A stretch of 64,000 nt of DNA from NCBI GenBank assembly GCA_003134785.1, contig PLCN01000014.1:213373-277372 (forward strand), given 5' to 3'. Source of the DNA: Spartobacteria bacterium (GTDB lineage Bacteria; Verrucomicrobiota; Verrucomicrobiia; Chthoniobacterales; UBA10450). Position 1 is the first letter of the stretch, and each line of letters starts with the position of its first letter. A program made the translations under genes and the position numbers. The notes below the pieces were generated by a model. It saw only the letters and a program-made list of their open reading frames with translations, was not told the DNA's origin and ran no database searches. Of the stretch, positions 55,165 through 63,874 are shown piece by piece.

Positions 55165-57573
55165 TTATAGATCGGTCGTCTCCCAGAACTTCTGGAACGC
55201 CCCCGGCCAGCTTCGATCCAGCACTCCCTGCCGGGCTTTCTCGCCCATCCTCTTGCGCATCGCTTCATCGCCCACCAGCAGCGTGATGGCGCGAGCGACA
55301 TCATCGGTATCGTGGGCTTTTGTCACCAATCCGCTGATCCCATCCTCTACCAACTCCTTCGGCCCGCCGAGGTCGGAGACGATCACCGGCAGCCCGGACG
55401 CTTGCGCTTCGATGATGACATTCCCGAACGTGTCCGTCGTGCTCGGGAAAACGAAAACGTCGGCGGATGCGTACGCCTTTGCCAATGGTTCACCTGTGAG
55501 ATAGCCGAGGAAAACTGCGTCGGGCAGCGTGGCCGCCAATGCCTCGGAGTACGGGCCGTGCCCCACCAGATACAGCTTCACTGGCTGGCCGGCCTCGCGG
55601 ACTTTTCCGTAAGCCGCCGCGAGCACATCGAGATCTTTTTCGCGCGAGATCCGGCCAACATAAAGAAGGCGAACTTCTTTGCCGTTCGCGCCTGAGCCCG
55701 GCCAGAAGGAGAGATCGCGCCGCGCCGGATTGAACAAATCGGTATCGAGTCCGCGCGGCAGGATCTTCAGCTTCTCCGGCGCAAATCCGCGATCGATCCA
55801 GCATTTCCGGTACTGCTCCGAGTTCACGAAGACCGTGTCGACCTGGCCGTAGAGCCAATGCATGTAACTCCAGGCCAGGCTTTCGAGAAAACGGTCCTCC
55901 GTCAGAATGCGGACGTACTCCGGAATGTCGGTGTGATAAATGCCGCTCGTTTGCAGGTTCAGCATCTTCGCGGCCAGTAACGCGGTCAGCCCCATCGGCC
56001 CCGGCGTGCTGATAATGATTTCGGTGAATTGTTCCCGCTGCACGTAATCGAGGATCTGCATGATCGGCGGGAAACTCAGGCGTTGCAGCTCGTACTCGGG
56101 CAATTCGAACTCGCCGATCGGGCGAAAATTTTTGATTGGAATGTCGTCGACCGTCAGATCTCGGCGTGAGGTAACGACAATCAATTTCTCGCCCGCCGCC
56201 ACGCCCGCTGCCGTCATTTTCCGGATTGTGTTGGCGACGCCATTCACGTCCTCGAGCGTGTCGGTGAACCACGCTCGCTTCCGGTTTTGCAGCGCGGCCG
56301 GAATCGAGCCAGTCATCTGCAGGAAAATCTCGCGCAGCCACCGGCGCGAAGGAGCCTGACTGTGGAAAGCGTAAATGTAAGGCGAGAGCAGGACGATGAT
56401 TGGCGCAATTCCGCTCAGCGCCTGCATGCTTTCGATTACGTTCCCGGTCCTGATCTCCTGGACGAATTTCTCGAAGAAACGAAACGCGAGCTGTTCGCAA
56501 ACCAGGTTCGCCATCAGGAAAGTCCGCCGCTCCGGCTCCGTCACGCCTTCCATCTCCTTTGCCAGTTGCGCCTTCACTTTCGGTCGCGCGAAATGCTTCG
56601 AGAGCCCTTTCCAAAGCGACACATTCCCCGGCTTGGCCAACTCGAAAATTTTTCCTGACATCACGCCTTGCGCGATGAAACTCGCTTTTTCGCGCAGGGT
56701 GAATTCCGTCGGATCGCGTCCTTCCATGAAACGCGAGAACATCGTCTCGAGCAGGGGAGCGCTCGGCCCGAGGCGTTCCGTAAAGCGGTCCTGGATGAAA
56801 CAGGAAACAGTATTGTAAAAACCGTGGGATAAGGCCAGCGGGGTGCCCCCTTCGCCTCGGGGCGTGCACGCGCCCTGACGGACATGCTGGAGAAACTCCG
56901 TCGCTGTTTGCGCGCGCGGTGTCTCGGTGTGAGCGCCGGCGACAAACTGTCCGCCGTGGTCGTCCGAGCCGCCGGTGAAAATTTTCTGCCACGGCTCGAC
57001 GTGGGTGGGCGCGAGATCGTGGCGATTCGCCAAGTCTTCGATTTTTTCGGGCGTCAAGCCGGTAAGAAGTTCGCGGGCGAGCACGCTCAGGAGTGCGTCG
57101 CGCAGACCGTTCACGCCTTCGAAGTGCTTGAAAAGGAGAATCAGCCGTTCGAGGTGAGAGGCTTCGAGCTTGCCGTTAATGCTGTAAAGCGGATGCGCTA
57201 CCGAATGGCTGATCTCCGCTTTCTGAAGATAACTTTGCAGATCGAAAATATTTTCTCGGAGGGCTGCAATCTCAGCATGCTGCGGTTCGGAAATCCCCCA
57301 GATGAGCAGATGAAGTTTGCACTGATCGTGAGGAAAATAAGTGGTAACTTCCTCACTGATAAAAGTATGATCGAGCTCTGCTATTTCGAGATTGCCGTCG
57401 ATCGTGTCGTGATCGGTGATCGTGACAAAATCCATCCCGCGCTCGCGCAGAAGCCGGTACAGCTCCTGCGGATCGGTGTAACTGTCCGGAAAATCAAACC
57501 GGCGAAAGAGCCATTCCTCGGACCGCGCACTGAAGCGAGAATGAATGTGGAGATCGCAAAGGCTCATGCGCAA
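55165..57573 (-). CDS. PHP-domain phosphoesterase fused to a GT4 glycosyltransferase
   Basis: In 802 residues two enzymes are joined. Residues about 1-250 are a PHP metal-dependent phosphoesterase-like domain: CDLHIHSRFS, TITDHDTIDGN, then FTGGSDDHGG. Residues about 420-800 are a GT-B glycosyltransferase of family GT4 type: LLYVGRISREKDLDVLAAAY, VFPSTTDTFGNVIIEAQASG and PVIVSDLGGPKELVEDG. The middle 170 residues are helical and unassigned. The sugar acceptor is unknown; a glycolipid or envelope glycan is likely. It starts 6 bp after the DUF2334 gene, so these form an operon. Confidence 0.87.
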   Translation of the reverse strand: MRMSLCDLHIHSRFSARSEEWLFRRFDFPDSYTDPQELYRLLRERGMDFVTITDHDTIDGNLEIAELDHTFISEEVTTYFPHDQCKLHLLIWGISEPQHAEIAALRENIFDLQSYLQKAEISHSVAHPLYSINGKLEASHLERLILLFKHFEGVNGLRDALLSVLARELLTGLTPEKIEDLANRHDLAPTHVEPWQKIFTGGSDDHGGQFVAGAHTETPRAQTATEFLQHVRQGACTPRGEGGTPLALSHGFYNTVSCFIQDRFTERLGPSAPLLETMFSRFMEGRDPTEFTLREKASFIAQGVMSGKIFELAKPGNVSLWKGLSKHFARPKVKAQLAKEMEGVTEPERRTFLMANLVCEQLAFRFFEKFVQEIRTGNVIESMQALSGIAPIIVLLSPYIYAFHSQAPSRRWLREIFLQMTGSIPAALQNRKRAWFTDTLEDVNGVANTIRKMTAAGVAAGEKLIVVTSRRDLTVDDIPIKNFRPIGEFELPEYELQRLSFPPIMQILDYVQREQFTEIIISTPGPMGLTALLAAKMLNLQTSGIYHTDIPEYVRILTEDRFLESLAWSYMHWLYGQVDTVFVNSEQYRKCWIDRGFAPEKLKILPRGLDTDLFNPARRDLSFWPGSGANGKEVRLLYVGRISREKDLDVLAAAYGKVREAGQPVKLYLVGHGPYSEALAATLPDAVFLGYLTGEPLAKAYASADVFVFPSTTDTFGNVIIEAQASGLPVIVSDLGGPKELVEDGISGLVTKAHDTDDVARAITLLVGDEAMRKRMGEKARQGVLDRSWPGAFQKFWETTDL

Positions 57574-57579
57574 GAACGA

Positions 57580-58392
57580 CTAGGCTCCGCTACGGGTGCG
57601 CTTCTCGGCGACCCAATCCCGATAAGTTGTCGGGGTCCGATCTTCGATCAGCCGATCGACTGACCGCAGGATTTGCTCCCAGATTTCGGCGTGATCCCGA
57701 TCGGGAGGATGAATGCTCACGCGGGCGAGTTGTGCTCCGGCGAGATGACTCGCCAGCGCCGCATTCCACGCCAGGCTCGCGGCGCGACGCCAGCCGCTGC
57801 TCACACTGTAAGCGAGGGTGCGGGCGGGAAAATTATCTCCGGAACGCAGGTCACGTATCCCGGTCAATCGCGTCGTGTATTCCATTTCCGCTTCGGCAGC
57901 CGCTCGCTCCGCCGCCGAGCCAAGCAGCCACGCAGGCGCGATGAAACCGCGAGGCGTCAGTCCCGCGGCGACAAATTCATCTCGCGCCCGAGTGATTCGG
58001 CGAAATGCTTCGTCGTAGTCGAGATCATAAAATTCGCCTTCGTCATTGGTATAAAACCGGGTCAGGAATTTCTCGCGAGGATTCTCGCCGTCTCGACGCG
58101 GTCTCTCATGAAAATAGCCATGGATCACAATCTCGTGTCCCTGCGCTTCCAGATCCTGAAGCCAGCGGACAAAAGCGCGATCCTCCGTGGATGAGCCGCG
58201 GTGGTGATAATTCGGCACGACCAGCAATGAGCAAACCGGAACGCGATGGTGAGAAAGCTCCGTCACGATTTTTTCCGCCACGGCTCGCGTCGCCGGCGCG
58301 ACGTCGTGCACTGAAACAATCAGAGATTCGCGCTCCGCTTCGGCCGAAAGCGCGAAGATGGAAGGTATTGTTGTCGCAGTGGCGCCGGTCAC
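57580..58392 (-). CDS. DUF2334-type polysaccharide deacetylase-like protein
   Basis: The protein has the NodB-like fold markers of DUF2334: VSVHDVAPATR (metal Asp), SLLVVPNYHHRG, and GHEIVIHGYFHERP with the His pair, then a C-terminal RVSIHPPDRDH. It could remove acetyl groups from a glycan or be an inactive relative. The long open frame to 58674 runs through a REP element and the next gene's DNA, so the start is placed at GTG 58392. It is followed by the PHP-GT4 gene, which supports a shared glycan substrate. Confidence 0.75.
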   Translation of the reverse strand: MTGATATTIPSIFALSAEAERESLIVSVHDVAPATRAVAEKIVTELSHHRVPVCSLLVVPNYHHRGSSTEDRAFVRWLQDLEAQGHEIVIHGYFHERPRRDGENPREKFLTRFYTNDEGEFYDLDYDEAFRRITRARDEFVAAGLTPRGFIAPAWLLGSAAERAAAEAEMEYTTRLTGIRDLRSGDNFPARTLAYSVSSGWRRAASLAWNAALASHLAGAQLARVSIHPPDRDHAEIWEQILRSVDRLIEDRTPTTYRDWVAEKRTRSGA

Positions 58393-58439
58393 GCCGGATT
58401 TTCGGTCCCAACTGGGGAGCAAACAAGCCCAATCGCACG

Positions 58440-58503
58440 GTAGCGCGAGCTTCCAGCTTGCGTTTTTCCGGTCCGAAGACGCAAGACTGGAAGCTCGCGC
58501 TAC
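58440..58503. repeat. REP doublet between EVE and DUF2334 genes
   Basis: GTAGCGCGAGCT-TCC-AGCTTGCG faces GTAGCGCGAGCTTCCAGTCTTGCG on the other strand, 64 bp in all. Its right end supplies the TAG stop of the EVE gene. Confidence 0.9.
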
Positions 58504-58910
58504 TTTTTTTCCATGCGAAGGATCTCCTGAAACTCCGCGCTCGTTACCGGCTGGACCGACAAGCGCGACAGTCGCAGCAGCGCCATTTCTTTCAGTCTCG
58601 GGTTTCGCTTGATCTCGTCCAGTGTCACCGGTCGGCCCAGCGCCTTGTCCGGAACAAGATCTACCGCGCTCCAATCGCGTTCCGTCGCGGTCGGATCCCG
58701 GTACGCTTCCCTGATCACCTTGGCAATTCCGACGACGGCCTTCTCCGTCACGCTATGATAGAAAAACACCGCTTCGCCATTCCTCATCGCGCGCAGATTA
58801 TTCCGAGCGGTGTAATTTCGAACGCCCGTCCAGGCCGTCTTGCCATCCGCGACGAAATCCGCCCACGAGTAAGCGGATGGTTCCTGTTTCACCAGCCAGA
58901 ATTTTTTCAC
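58500..58910 (-). CDS. EVE (PUA-like) domain protein
   Basis: The 136-residue protein is a single EVE domain: MKKFWLVKQEPSAYSWADF, TAWTGVRNYTARNNLRAMR and GEAVFFYHSVTEKAVVGIA. EVE domains bind modified bases in DNA or RNA; free-standing forms are common and their role is unclear. The stop codon TAG is inside a REP element, immediately after MEKK. Confidence 0.93.
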   Translation of the reverse strand: MKKFWLVKQEPSAYSWADFVADGKTAWTGVRNYTARNNLRAMRNGEAVFFYHSVTEKAVVGIAKVIREAYRDPTATERDWSAVDLVPDKALGRPVTLDEIKRNPRLKEMALLRLSRLSVQPVTSAEFQEILRMEKK

Positions 58911-58951
58911 GTTAGTTTAGCTACATAAACCTCGGCCTGTTTGGAAGCCCC

Positions 58952-59054
58952 AAGGAGCGGCGGTCTCCAGTCCGCCGACCGAAAACAGATAAAGGGCGGT
59001 GGTCCCCCGACCCCAACCGAAAAAAAGGGCGGTTTGGAAAGCGCCTCTCCTTGA
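58952..59054. repeat. Degenerate REP-like inverted repeat before tmk
   Basis: AAGGAGCGGCGG-TCTCCAGT-CCGCCG at the left and a decayed inverted partner ending GCGCCTCTCCTT at the right. It lies in the divergent gap between the EVE gene and tmk. Confidence 0.6.
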
Positions 59055-59124
59055 GGCTCGGCTTGTGTCCTCGCGCTCTCTATCACATTCGACAACTGCG
59101 CTCCAGTGTTTCACACTCGCTCTG

Positions 59125-59808
59125 ATGTCGCGTGGCGCGTTTATCTCATTCGAAGGCTCGGAAGGCTGCGGGAAATCAACTCAGGTGAAACGGCTCGCGT
59201 CGCGTCTTGAACGGGCTGGGCTGCGCGTACTGATCACGCGCGAGCCCGGCGGCACAGCCATCGGCGAAAAAATTCGCGACCTCCTCCAGTTCGCGCCGGA
59301 AAGTTTTGCCATGACGCCGGAAACCGAGCTGCTGCTTTTCGAGGCCAGCCGCAGCCAGCTCGTGCGCGAAACAATCCGGCCCGCGCTCGAGCAAGGCGCC
59401 ATCGTGATCTCCGATCGCTTCTTCGATTCAACCACGGTGTATCAAGGCGTCGCGCGGAAGCTCGAGCCGGACATCGTGGCGACCCTGAACAATTTCGCCG
59501 TCGGCCCTGATCGCCCCGACCTCACCATTATCCTCGAGGTAGATGGCGCCACCGCCCGCGCACGCATGCTGCGACGAGTGCGTCCCGTCACAGTGATCGA
59601 TCGCATGGAACAGGAACCGAACGAGTTCTACGAACGAGTGTGCGAAGGCTATCGCGAACTCGCGCGCCGCGAACCGGCACGCATTCGCTTGCTCGATGGT
59701 TCGGGGTCTCCCGATGAAATCGAAAAGGAAATTTGGCGCGAAGTGTCCGGACATTTCCCCGCGCTCTTAGCGTCGCCGAAAAAAGAGGACGCGGCTGGCG
59801 TCCGGTAA
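59125..59808 (+). CDS. tmk: Thymidylate kinase
   Basis: It phosphorylates dTMP to dTDP. From ATG 59125 the protein has 227 residues with P-loop FEGSEGCGKST (residues 8-18), the DRx motif in ISDRFFDSTTVYQG and a lid region RVRPVTVIDRMEQEPNEFY. An open frame continuing upstream to 58999 passes through the repeat and is not family-like. holB begins 5 bp after the stop; this tmk-holB order is common. Confidence 0.95.
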   Translation: MSRGAFISFEGSEGCGKSTQVKRLASRLERAGLRVLITREPGGTAIGEKIRDLLQFAPESFAMTPETELLLFEASRSQLVRETIRPALEQGAIVISDRFFDSTTVYQGVARKLEPDIVATLNNFAVGPDRPDLTIILEVDGATARARMLRRVRPVTVIDRMEQEPNEFYERVCEGYRELARREPARIRLLDGSGSPDEIEKEIWREVSGHFPALLASPKKEDAAGVR

Positions 59809-59813
59809 GAGCG

Positions 59814-60785
59814 ATGGCCTTCACTCGCACTGGTGCCTTGGAATATTTGAGCCGCGCCTATGAGCACGGACGGCTCGCCCATGCCTATTTGATTTCGGGA
59901 CCGCCGGGCAGCGGCAAACGCGGTCTCGCATCTGATCTTTCCAATCTAGTGACCGGCGCGATGGCGCCTGACGTTTTCGCTTCACATCCGCCAGGAGTTT
60001 ATCTGGCCGAACCGGAATCGAAATCGCGCCGGATCGTAATCGACCAAGTGCGCGGCCTCGAGCATGCCCTCCAGATGCGGACCACCAACGGACATCGGAA
60101 AGTGGCGATCGTGGCTGAGGCCGATCGCCTGCAACCGCAAGCCGCGAACGCATTTTTGAAGACGCTGGAAGAACCTCCTAACGACTCGCTCCTTCTTCTC
60201 TTGAGTTCGATGCCGGAAGTTCTCCCCGACACCATTCTCTCCCGTTGCATCGCCGTGCCACTCGCCGCGGAGGAGAAAGCGGAACCTTCGGCAGAAGAGG
60301 AGGAATTAGTGGAGTTGCTTGGCACCGTGGTCGCTCCCGCGTCCAGAGGAGTGCAACCCGCTTATCGAGTAGCGCGAGGGTTCCACCGTTTGCTCGCGCA
60401 AATACGCGAAGCCATCCAGGAGGAAAATGCAGCCGCTCTGAAACGCGACGAACTGCGCTACAAGAACACCACCGACGGAACGTGGCTCGATGAGCGGGAA
60501 GATTATTTCAAAGCCCTCACCGAAAGTCAGTACGTGCGCCAGCGTTCGCGCCTGGTCGAAACGCTCTTTCTCTGGTGGTCCGACGTGCTTCGGGCCAGCA
60601 CCGGTGTCGCACGCCGCGAGCTGCCGTCGGCCAGCGAGCAAACGCGCATCCTTGGTCAAAAATTATCGACGGCAGAAATCTTCCGCCGCATTCGGCGCCT
60701 GGAAGAAATGCGCGATCATCTTGGCCGCAATATCCAGGAAGCGCTCGCCATCGAGGTGGCCTTTCTCAGCGTCTTCACCTATTGA
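59814..60785 (+). CDS. holB: DNA polymerase III subunit delta prime
   Basis: The 323-residue clamp-loader subunit has a modified P-loop (SGPPGSGKRGLASDL, residues about 28-42), the AAA+ sensor region NAFLKTLEEPPNDSLLLLLS and the SRC motif in TILSRCIAVPL. The zinc module of some homologues is absent. It helps load the sliding clamp for the alpha subunit encoded by dnaE earlier in the window. The start is placed at ATG 59814, after tmk. Confidence 0.88.
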   Translation: MAFTRTGALEYLSRAYEHGRLAHAYLISGPPGSGKRGLASDLSNLVTGAMAPDVFASHPPGVYLAEPESKSRRIVIDQVRGLEHALQMRTTNGHRKVAIVAEADRLQPQAANAFLKTLEEPPNDSLLLLLSSMPEVLPDTILSRCIAVPLAAEEKAEPSAEEEELVELLGTVVAPASRGVQPAYRVARGFHRLLAQIREAIQEENAAALKRDELRYKNTTDGTWLDEREDYFKALTESQYVRQRSRLVETLFLWWSDVLRASTGVARRELPSASEQTRILGQKLSTAEIFRRIRRLEEMRDHLGRNIQEALAIEVAFLSVFTY

Positions 60786-61018
60786 TTTGAATCCCCTCTC
60801 ATTCAGAAGGGCCGAATAACTTCGTTCCATCTGTCCGCACGACGAAACGTTGCGAGGAATTGACGCTGTGTGCGACGCCTCTATGATTCGCGTGGATGGC
60901 AGCATCCCCAAAGATTCCGCGTTTGCTCGGAACGGCAATAATTGACGCCTTTCCAGCTCCAGCCCGATTTGCTCGGATGCTCAGCCCGACGATGGCAAGG
61001 GTTACGTCGAGAACGGCG
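60786..61018. other. Gap with no supported gene
   Basis: No confident gene, tRNA or repeat is seen. An 80-codon minus-strand frame (60799-61041) has no recognisable family and overlaps the DUF3309 gene, so it is not called. Confidence 0.5.
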
Positions 61019-61171
61019 CTACAAGCGTCCGCTGACCGCAAGAATAACCACGATCAGCAGAACCAGCCCGACTCCGCCGAATGGATAATAGCCCCATCCT
61101 GTACTGTAACCCCATCCTGGAAATGCTCCGATTAGCAGAAGAATGAGGATAATGAGTAGAATATTGCGCAT
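61019..61171 (-). CDS. DUF3309 family small membrane protein
   Basis: The 50-residue microprotein reads MRNILLIILILLLIGAFPG, a Trp/Gly/Tyr-rich turn (WGYSTGWGYYPFGG), then VGLVLLIVVILAVSGRL. Two short hydrophobic helices around an aromatic glycine loop are the DUF3309 pattern; the role is unknown. No other good gene shares this stretch. The stop TAG is at 61019-61021. The neighbouring Nramp-like gene is divergent. Confidence 0.8.
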   Translation of the reverse strand: MRNILLIILILLLIGAFPGWGYSTGWGYYPFGGVGLVLLIVVILAVSGRL

Positions 61172-61347
61172 GGCTCGAGCTTATGCTGAGTCCCACGTGG
61201 CTGACAATCTTTTTGCCGCGCTTCCGATGAAAAGCCTAGCGCGACGTCGTTCTGCTGACCGTCTTTGAGATGGCTCCATTCTTAGATGTGATGATTTGGA
61301 TCGAAGTGTTGAAAGAGACCCACGATGGCAAAGTGATATGAAACGAG

Positions 61348-62631
61348 ATGACGGAAACCCGAGCGAAGTCCACGAAAAATAGCGGTAATCCAATTGTCCG
61401 GTTCTTTGCCAATCTAGGACCAGGTTTGATCACTGGCGCGGCGGACGATGATCCGTCGGGGATTGCGACCTATTCCACGGCTGGAGCTCTCTTAGGCACC
61501 GGTCAGCTCTGGACTGCGCTCATCACATGGCCGCTGATGGCGAGCGTGCAAATGATGTGCGCCCGCATTGGCATGGTCACCGGCGCCGGGCTGGCTGGTG
61601 CGCTTCGCAAGAAATTCCCGAAGCCTCTTATCGTGATCGCGGCGCTGGCGTTACTCGTCGCCAACACGATTAACATCGGCGCCGATCTCGCGGGAATGGC
61701 TGACGCGGCCGAAATGTTGTCAGGCATCAACTCGCACTACTTCGTGGTCCTCTTCGGTTTCGCCATCGCTGTGGCCACGGTCCAATTCCGATATCACCAG
61801 ATCGCCAACGTCCTGAAATGGCTGGCGCTCACTCTGTTCGCCTACGTCATCACCGGTTTCGTGATCGGGCCTGATTGGAGCAAGGTCGCGCACGACACTT
61901 TTGTCCCCTCATTGCCGAAGGGCCATGAAGGGTGGGCGATGCTCGTCGCCATTCTTGGAACGACGATCAGTCCCTATCTTTTCTTTTGGCAGAGTTCCCA
62001 GGAGGTCGAGGAAGAAAAGGCCATTGGACGCCGGATGCTGGCCTGGCGACAAGGGGCTACTCGGCGTGAGATCGGAGTGCGCAAGATGGACGTGGGGATC
62101 GGCACGTTTTTTTCGAACCTGGTCATGTATTTCATCATTTTGAGTACGGCCCTCACGTTGCACGCGCATGGCACGACGAACATCGAGACCACGAAGCAAG
62201 CAGCCGAGGCGCTCCTACCACTGGCTGGAAAATTTGCCTATCTTCTCTTTACCGTCGGCATCATCGGTGTCGGCTTTCTCGCCATTCCGACTCTCGCCGG
62301 TTCGGCCGCGTACGCTTTCGCGGAGACATTTGGCTGGCGACAGGGACTTGATTCAAAATTCACAGCCGCACGCACCTTCTATGGCGTTGTCATGCTCTCG
62401 ACCCTCATGGGTGTTGCGCTCGATTTTGCCGGGGTCAATCCGGTCAAAGCGCTTTATTGGACCGCGATCATCAACGGCCTGCTTGCGCCGTTCCTGCTGG
62501 TTGGCGTCTGGCTTGTTGCCTCGGACCGGACGATCATGCAGAATCAGCCGAGTTCTCGCCTGGGCCTGGTATCCGTGGGGTTGACAACCCTCGTCATGTT
62601 CGCCGCCGCCATCGGTATGTTTGTTTTCTGA
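61348..62631 (+). CDS. Nramp-family transporter with non-canonical metal site
   Basis: The 427-residue protein has about 11 membrane helices with Nramp topology. In helix 1 the usual DPGN is DPSG (ADDDPSGIATYSTAGA). In helix 6 the usual MPH is SPY (GTTISPYLFFWQSSQEVEEE), so the metal-binding Met and adjacent His are missing. This matches Nramp-related proteins thought to carry Mg2+ or other ions rather than Mn2+/Fe2+; the cargo is not proven here. It begins after a 176-bp divergent gap from the DUF3309 gene. Confidence 0.85.
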   Translation: MTETRAKSTKNSGNPIVRFFANLGPGLITGAADDDPSGIATYSTAGALLGTGQLWTALITWPLMASVQMMCARIGMVTGAGLAGALRKKFPKPLIVIAALALLVANTINIGADLAGMADAAEMLSGINSHYFVVLFGFAIAVATVQFRYHQIANVLKWLALTLFAYVITGFVIGPDWSKVAHDTFVPSLPKGHEGWAMLVAILGTTISPYLFFWQSSQEVEEEKAIGRRMLAWRQGATRREIGVRKMDVGIGTFFSNLVMYFIILSTALTLHAHGTTNIETTKQAAEALLPLAGKFAYLLFTVGIIGVGFLAIPTLAGSAAYAFAETFGWRQGLDSKFTAARTFYGVVMLSTLMGVALDFAGVNPVKALYWTAIINGLLAPFLLVGVWLVASDRTIMQNQPSSRLGLVSVGLTTLVMFAAAIGMFVF

Positions 62632-62758
62632 CGGCAATGTGAGTCTGCGTTATTCGCGAAATTTGCTTGCGGCACGTCGTACGGGAGCGACAACAAACGA
62701 CTCGACGCCATGCCTGGTTTGTAGGAAAATATTACGTGAGGATTTCCCTATCCCCACC

Positions 62759-63874
62759 ATGGAACGTTGCACTGTCGAGCACCTAGCGGAGCTTTTCGGA
62801 CGGTGTCAGGAGGAAATCATCGGCGAATGGCGGTTACAAGCAGGCAAGCTCCTTCACGAGTGAAATCTCGATAAACCGACGATCACCAATCACCTCCCGG
62901 ACCTCGTGGCGGAGATCACGCGCGATCTCGCACTTGGCCGCGACCCCACCATTTCCGATGAGCACAGCCGCGACGAGCCGCCACGCCATGGTGTGCAGCG
63001 CTTTCGCGATGGTTTGGACGTGGGCGAAGTGGTTGCGGAATACAACCTCCTGCGCGTCGCTTTTAACACAGTCGCCGAACGGTATGACCTCTCGGTCGTG
63101 GGCGACGCGGCGCGCATCATCAACCACCGAATTGATGATGCCGTCCGGCTGGCGGTCATGGCTTTTGCGGCGCAGCAAACCCTCATACGCAAAGAGCAGG
63201 AGGAGGAACATCTCGCCTTCGTCGCCCATGATCTGCGCACGCCGCTTAATGCGGTCTCCCTTGTGGTAGAGGAACTGAGCCATGGGCAGAATCAAATGGC
63301 GGGCGCTGACACAGGCGACCTCTTCGAAATTCTCAGGCGCAATCTGCAGCGCGTGGAAGATTTGATAAAGCAGGTGCTGGATACAAACGTGCAGCCATCG
63401 GCGACGGGCAGCTCCTTCCAGCCCGAGCTCCGCAGGTTTGAGCTCTGGCCACTGGTTCAACGACTGATCCTGGACCTGCGACCGGTCTCATCCGAAAACG
63501 AGATCGAGGTCGTCAACGAGATTCTCCCTGCCCTCACAATTTGTGCTGATGCAGGGCTCATCTCAGAGGTCTTTCAGAACCTGCTCGGCAACGCTTTCAG
63601 ATACACTAAGCGCGGGCGAGTCACGGTGAGTGCGCGAGATGACGCCGGAACCGTGACTTGCGTCGTGTGCGACACTGGCGCCGGTATCCCGCCCGAGATG
63701 CTGGCCAGAGTATTCGATAAGCGTGCAACCGACCCCGCCAAAGCAGGCACGGGACTCGGACTGACTATCGTGAAACAGATCGTGGAAGCGCATGGCGGAA
63801 CGGTGAGCGCCGAGAGCACCCTCGGAGCCGGCGCGACATTTCGTTTTACCATTCCGACGCCTCAGGAGAACTGA
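62759..63874 (+). pseudogene. Sensor histidine kinase interrupted by one in-frame TGA
   Basis: The frame starts at ATG 62759 (MERCTVEHLAELFGRCQEEI, an RsbRD-like N-terminus), meets TGA at 62861-62863, then continues in the same frame (NLDKPTITNHLPDLVAEITR). It runs through a HisKA domain (FVAHDLRTPLNAVS), N box (VFQNLLGNAFRY), and DTGAGIPPEML with GTGLGLTIVKQIV to the end at 63874. A single C-to-T change (CGA to TGA) or G-to-A change (TGG to TGA) would explain it. A shorter product from GTG 62906 would keep the kinase core but lose the sensor start. Confidence 0.8.

Noticed and set aside
4395..60184. CCTAACGA as a promoter or ribosome-binding element
   Set aside because: Seventeen of 19 copies are inside coding regions in both orientations; only 28140 and 33099 touch gene borders.
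60799..61041. 80-codon minus-strand frame
   Set aside because: No motif or ribosome-binding site; it overlaps the DUF3309 microprotein gene.
61268..61339. 23-codon plus-strand frame before the Nramp-like gene
   Set aside because: Too short, with no family pattern or neighbour support.
62861..62863. TGA decoded as an amino acid genome-wide
   Set aside because: TGA ends many intact genes here (for example yidC, rnpA and tamB), so reassignment is not supported.
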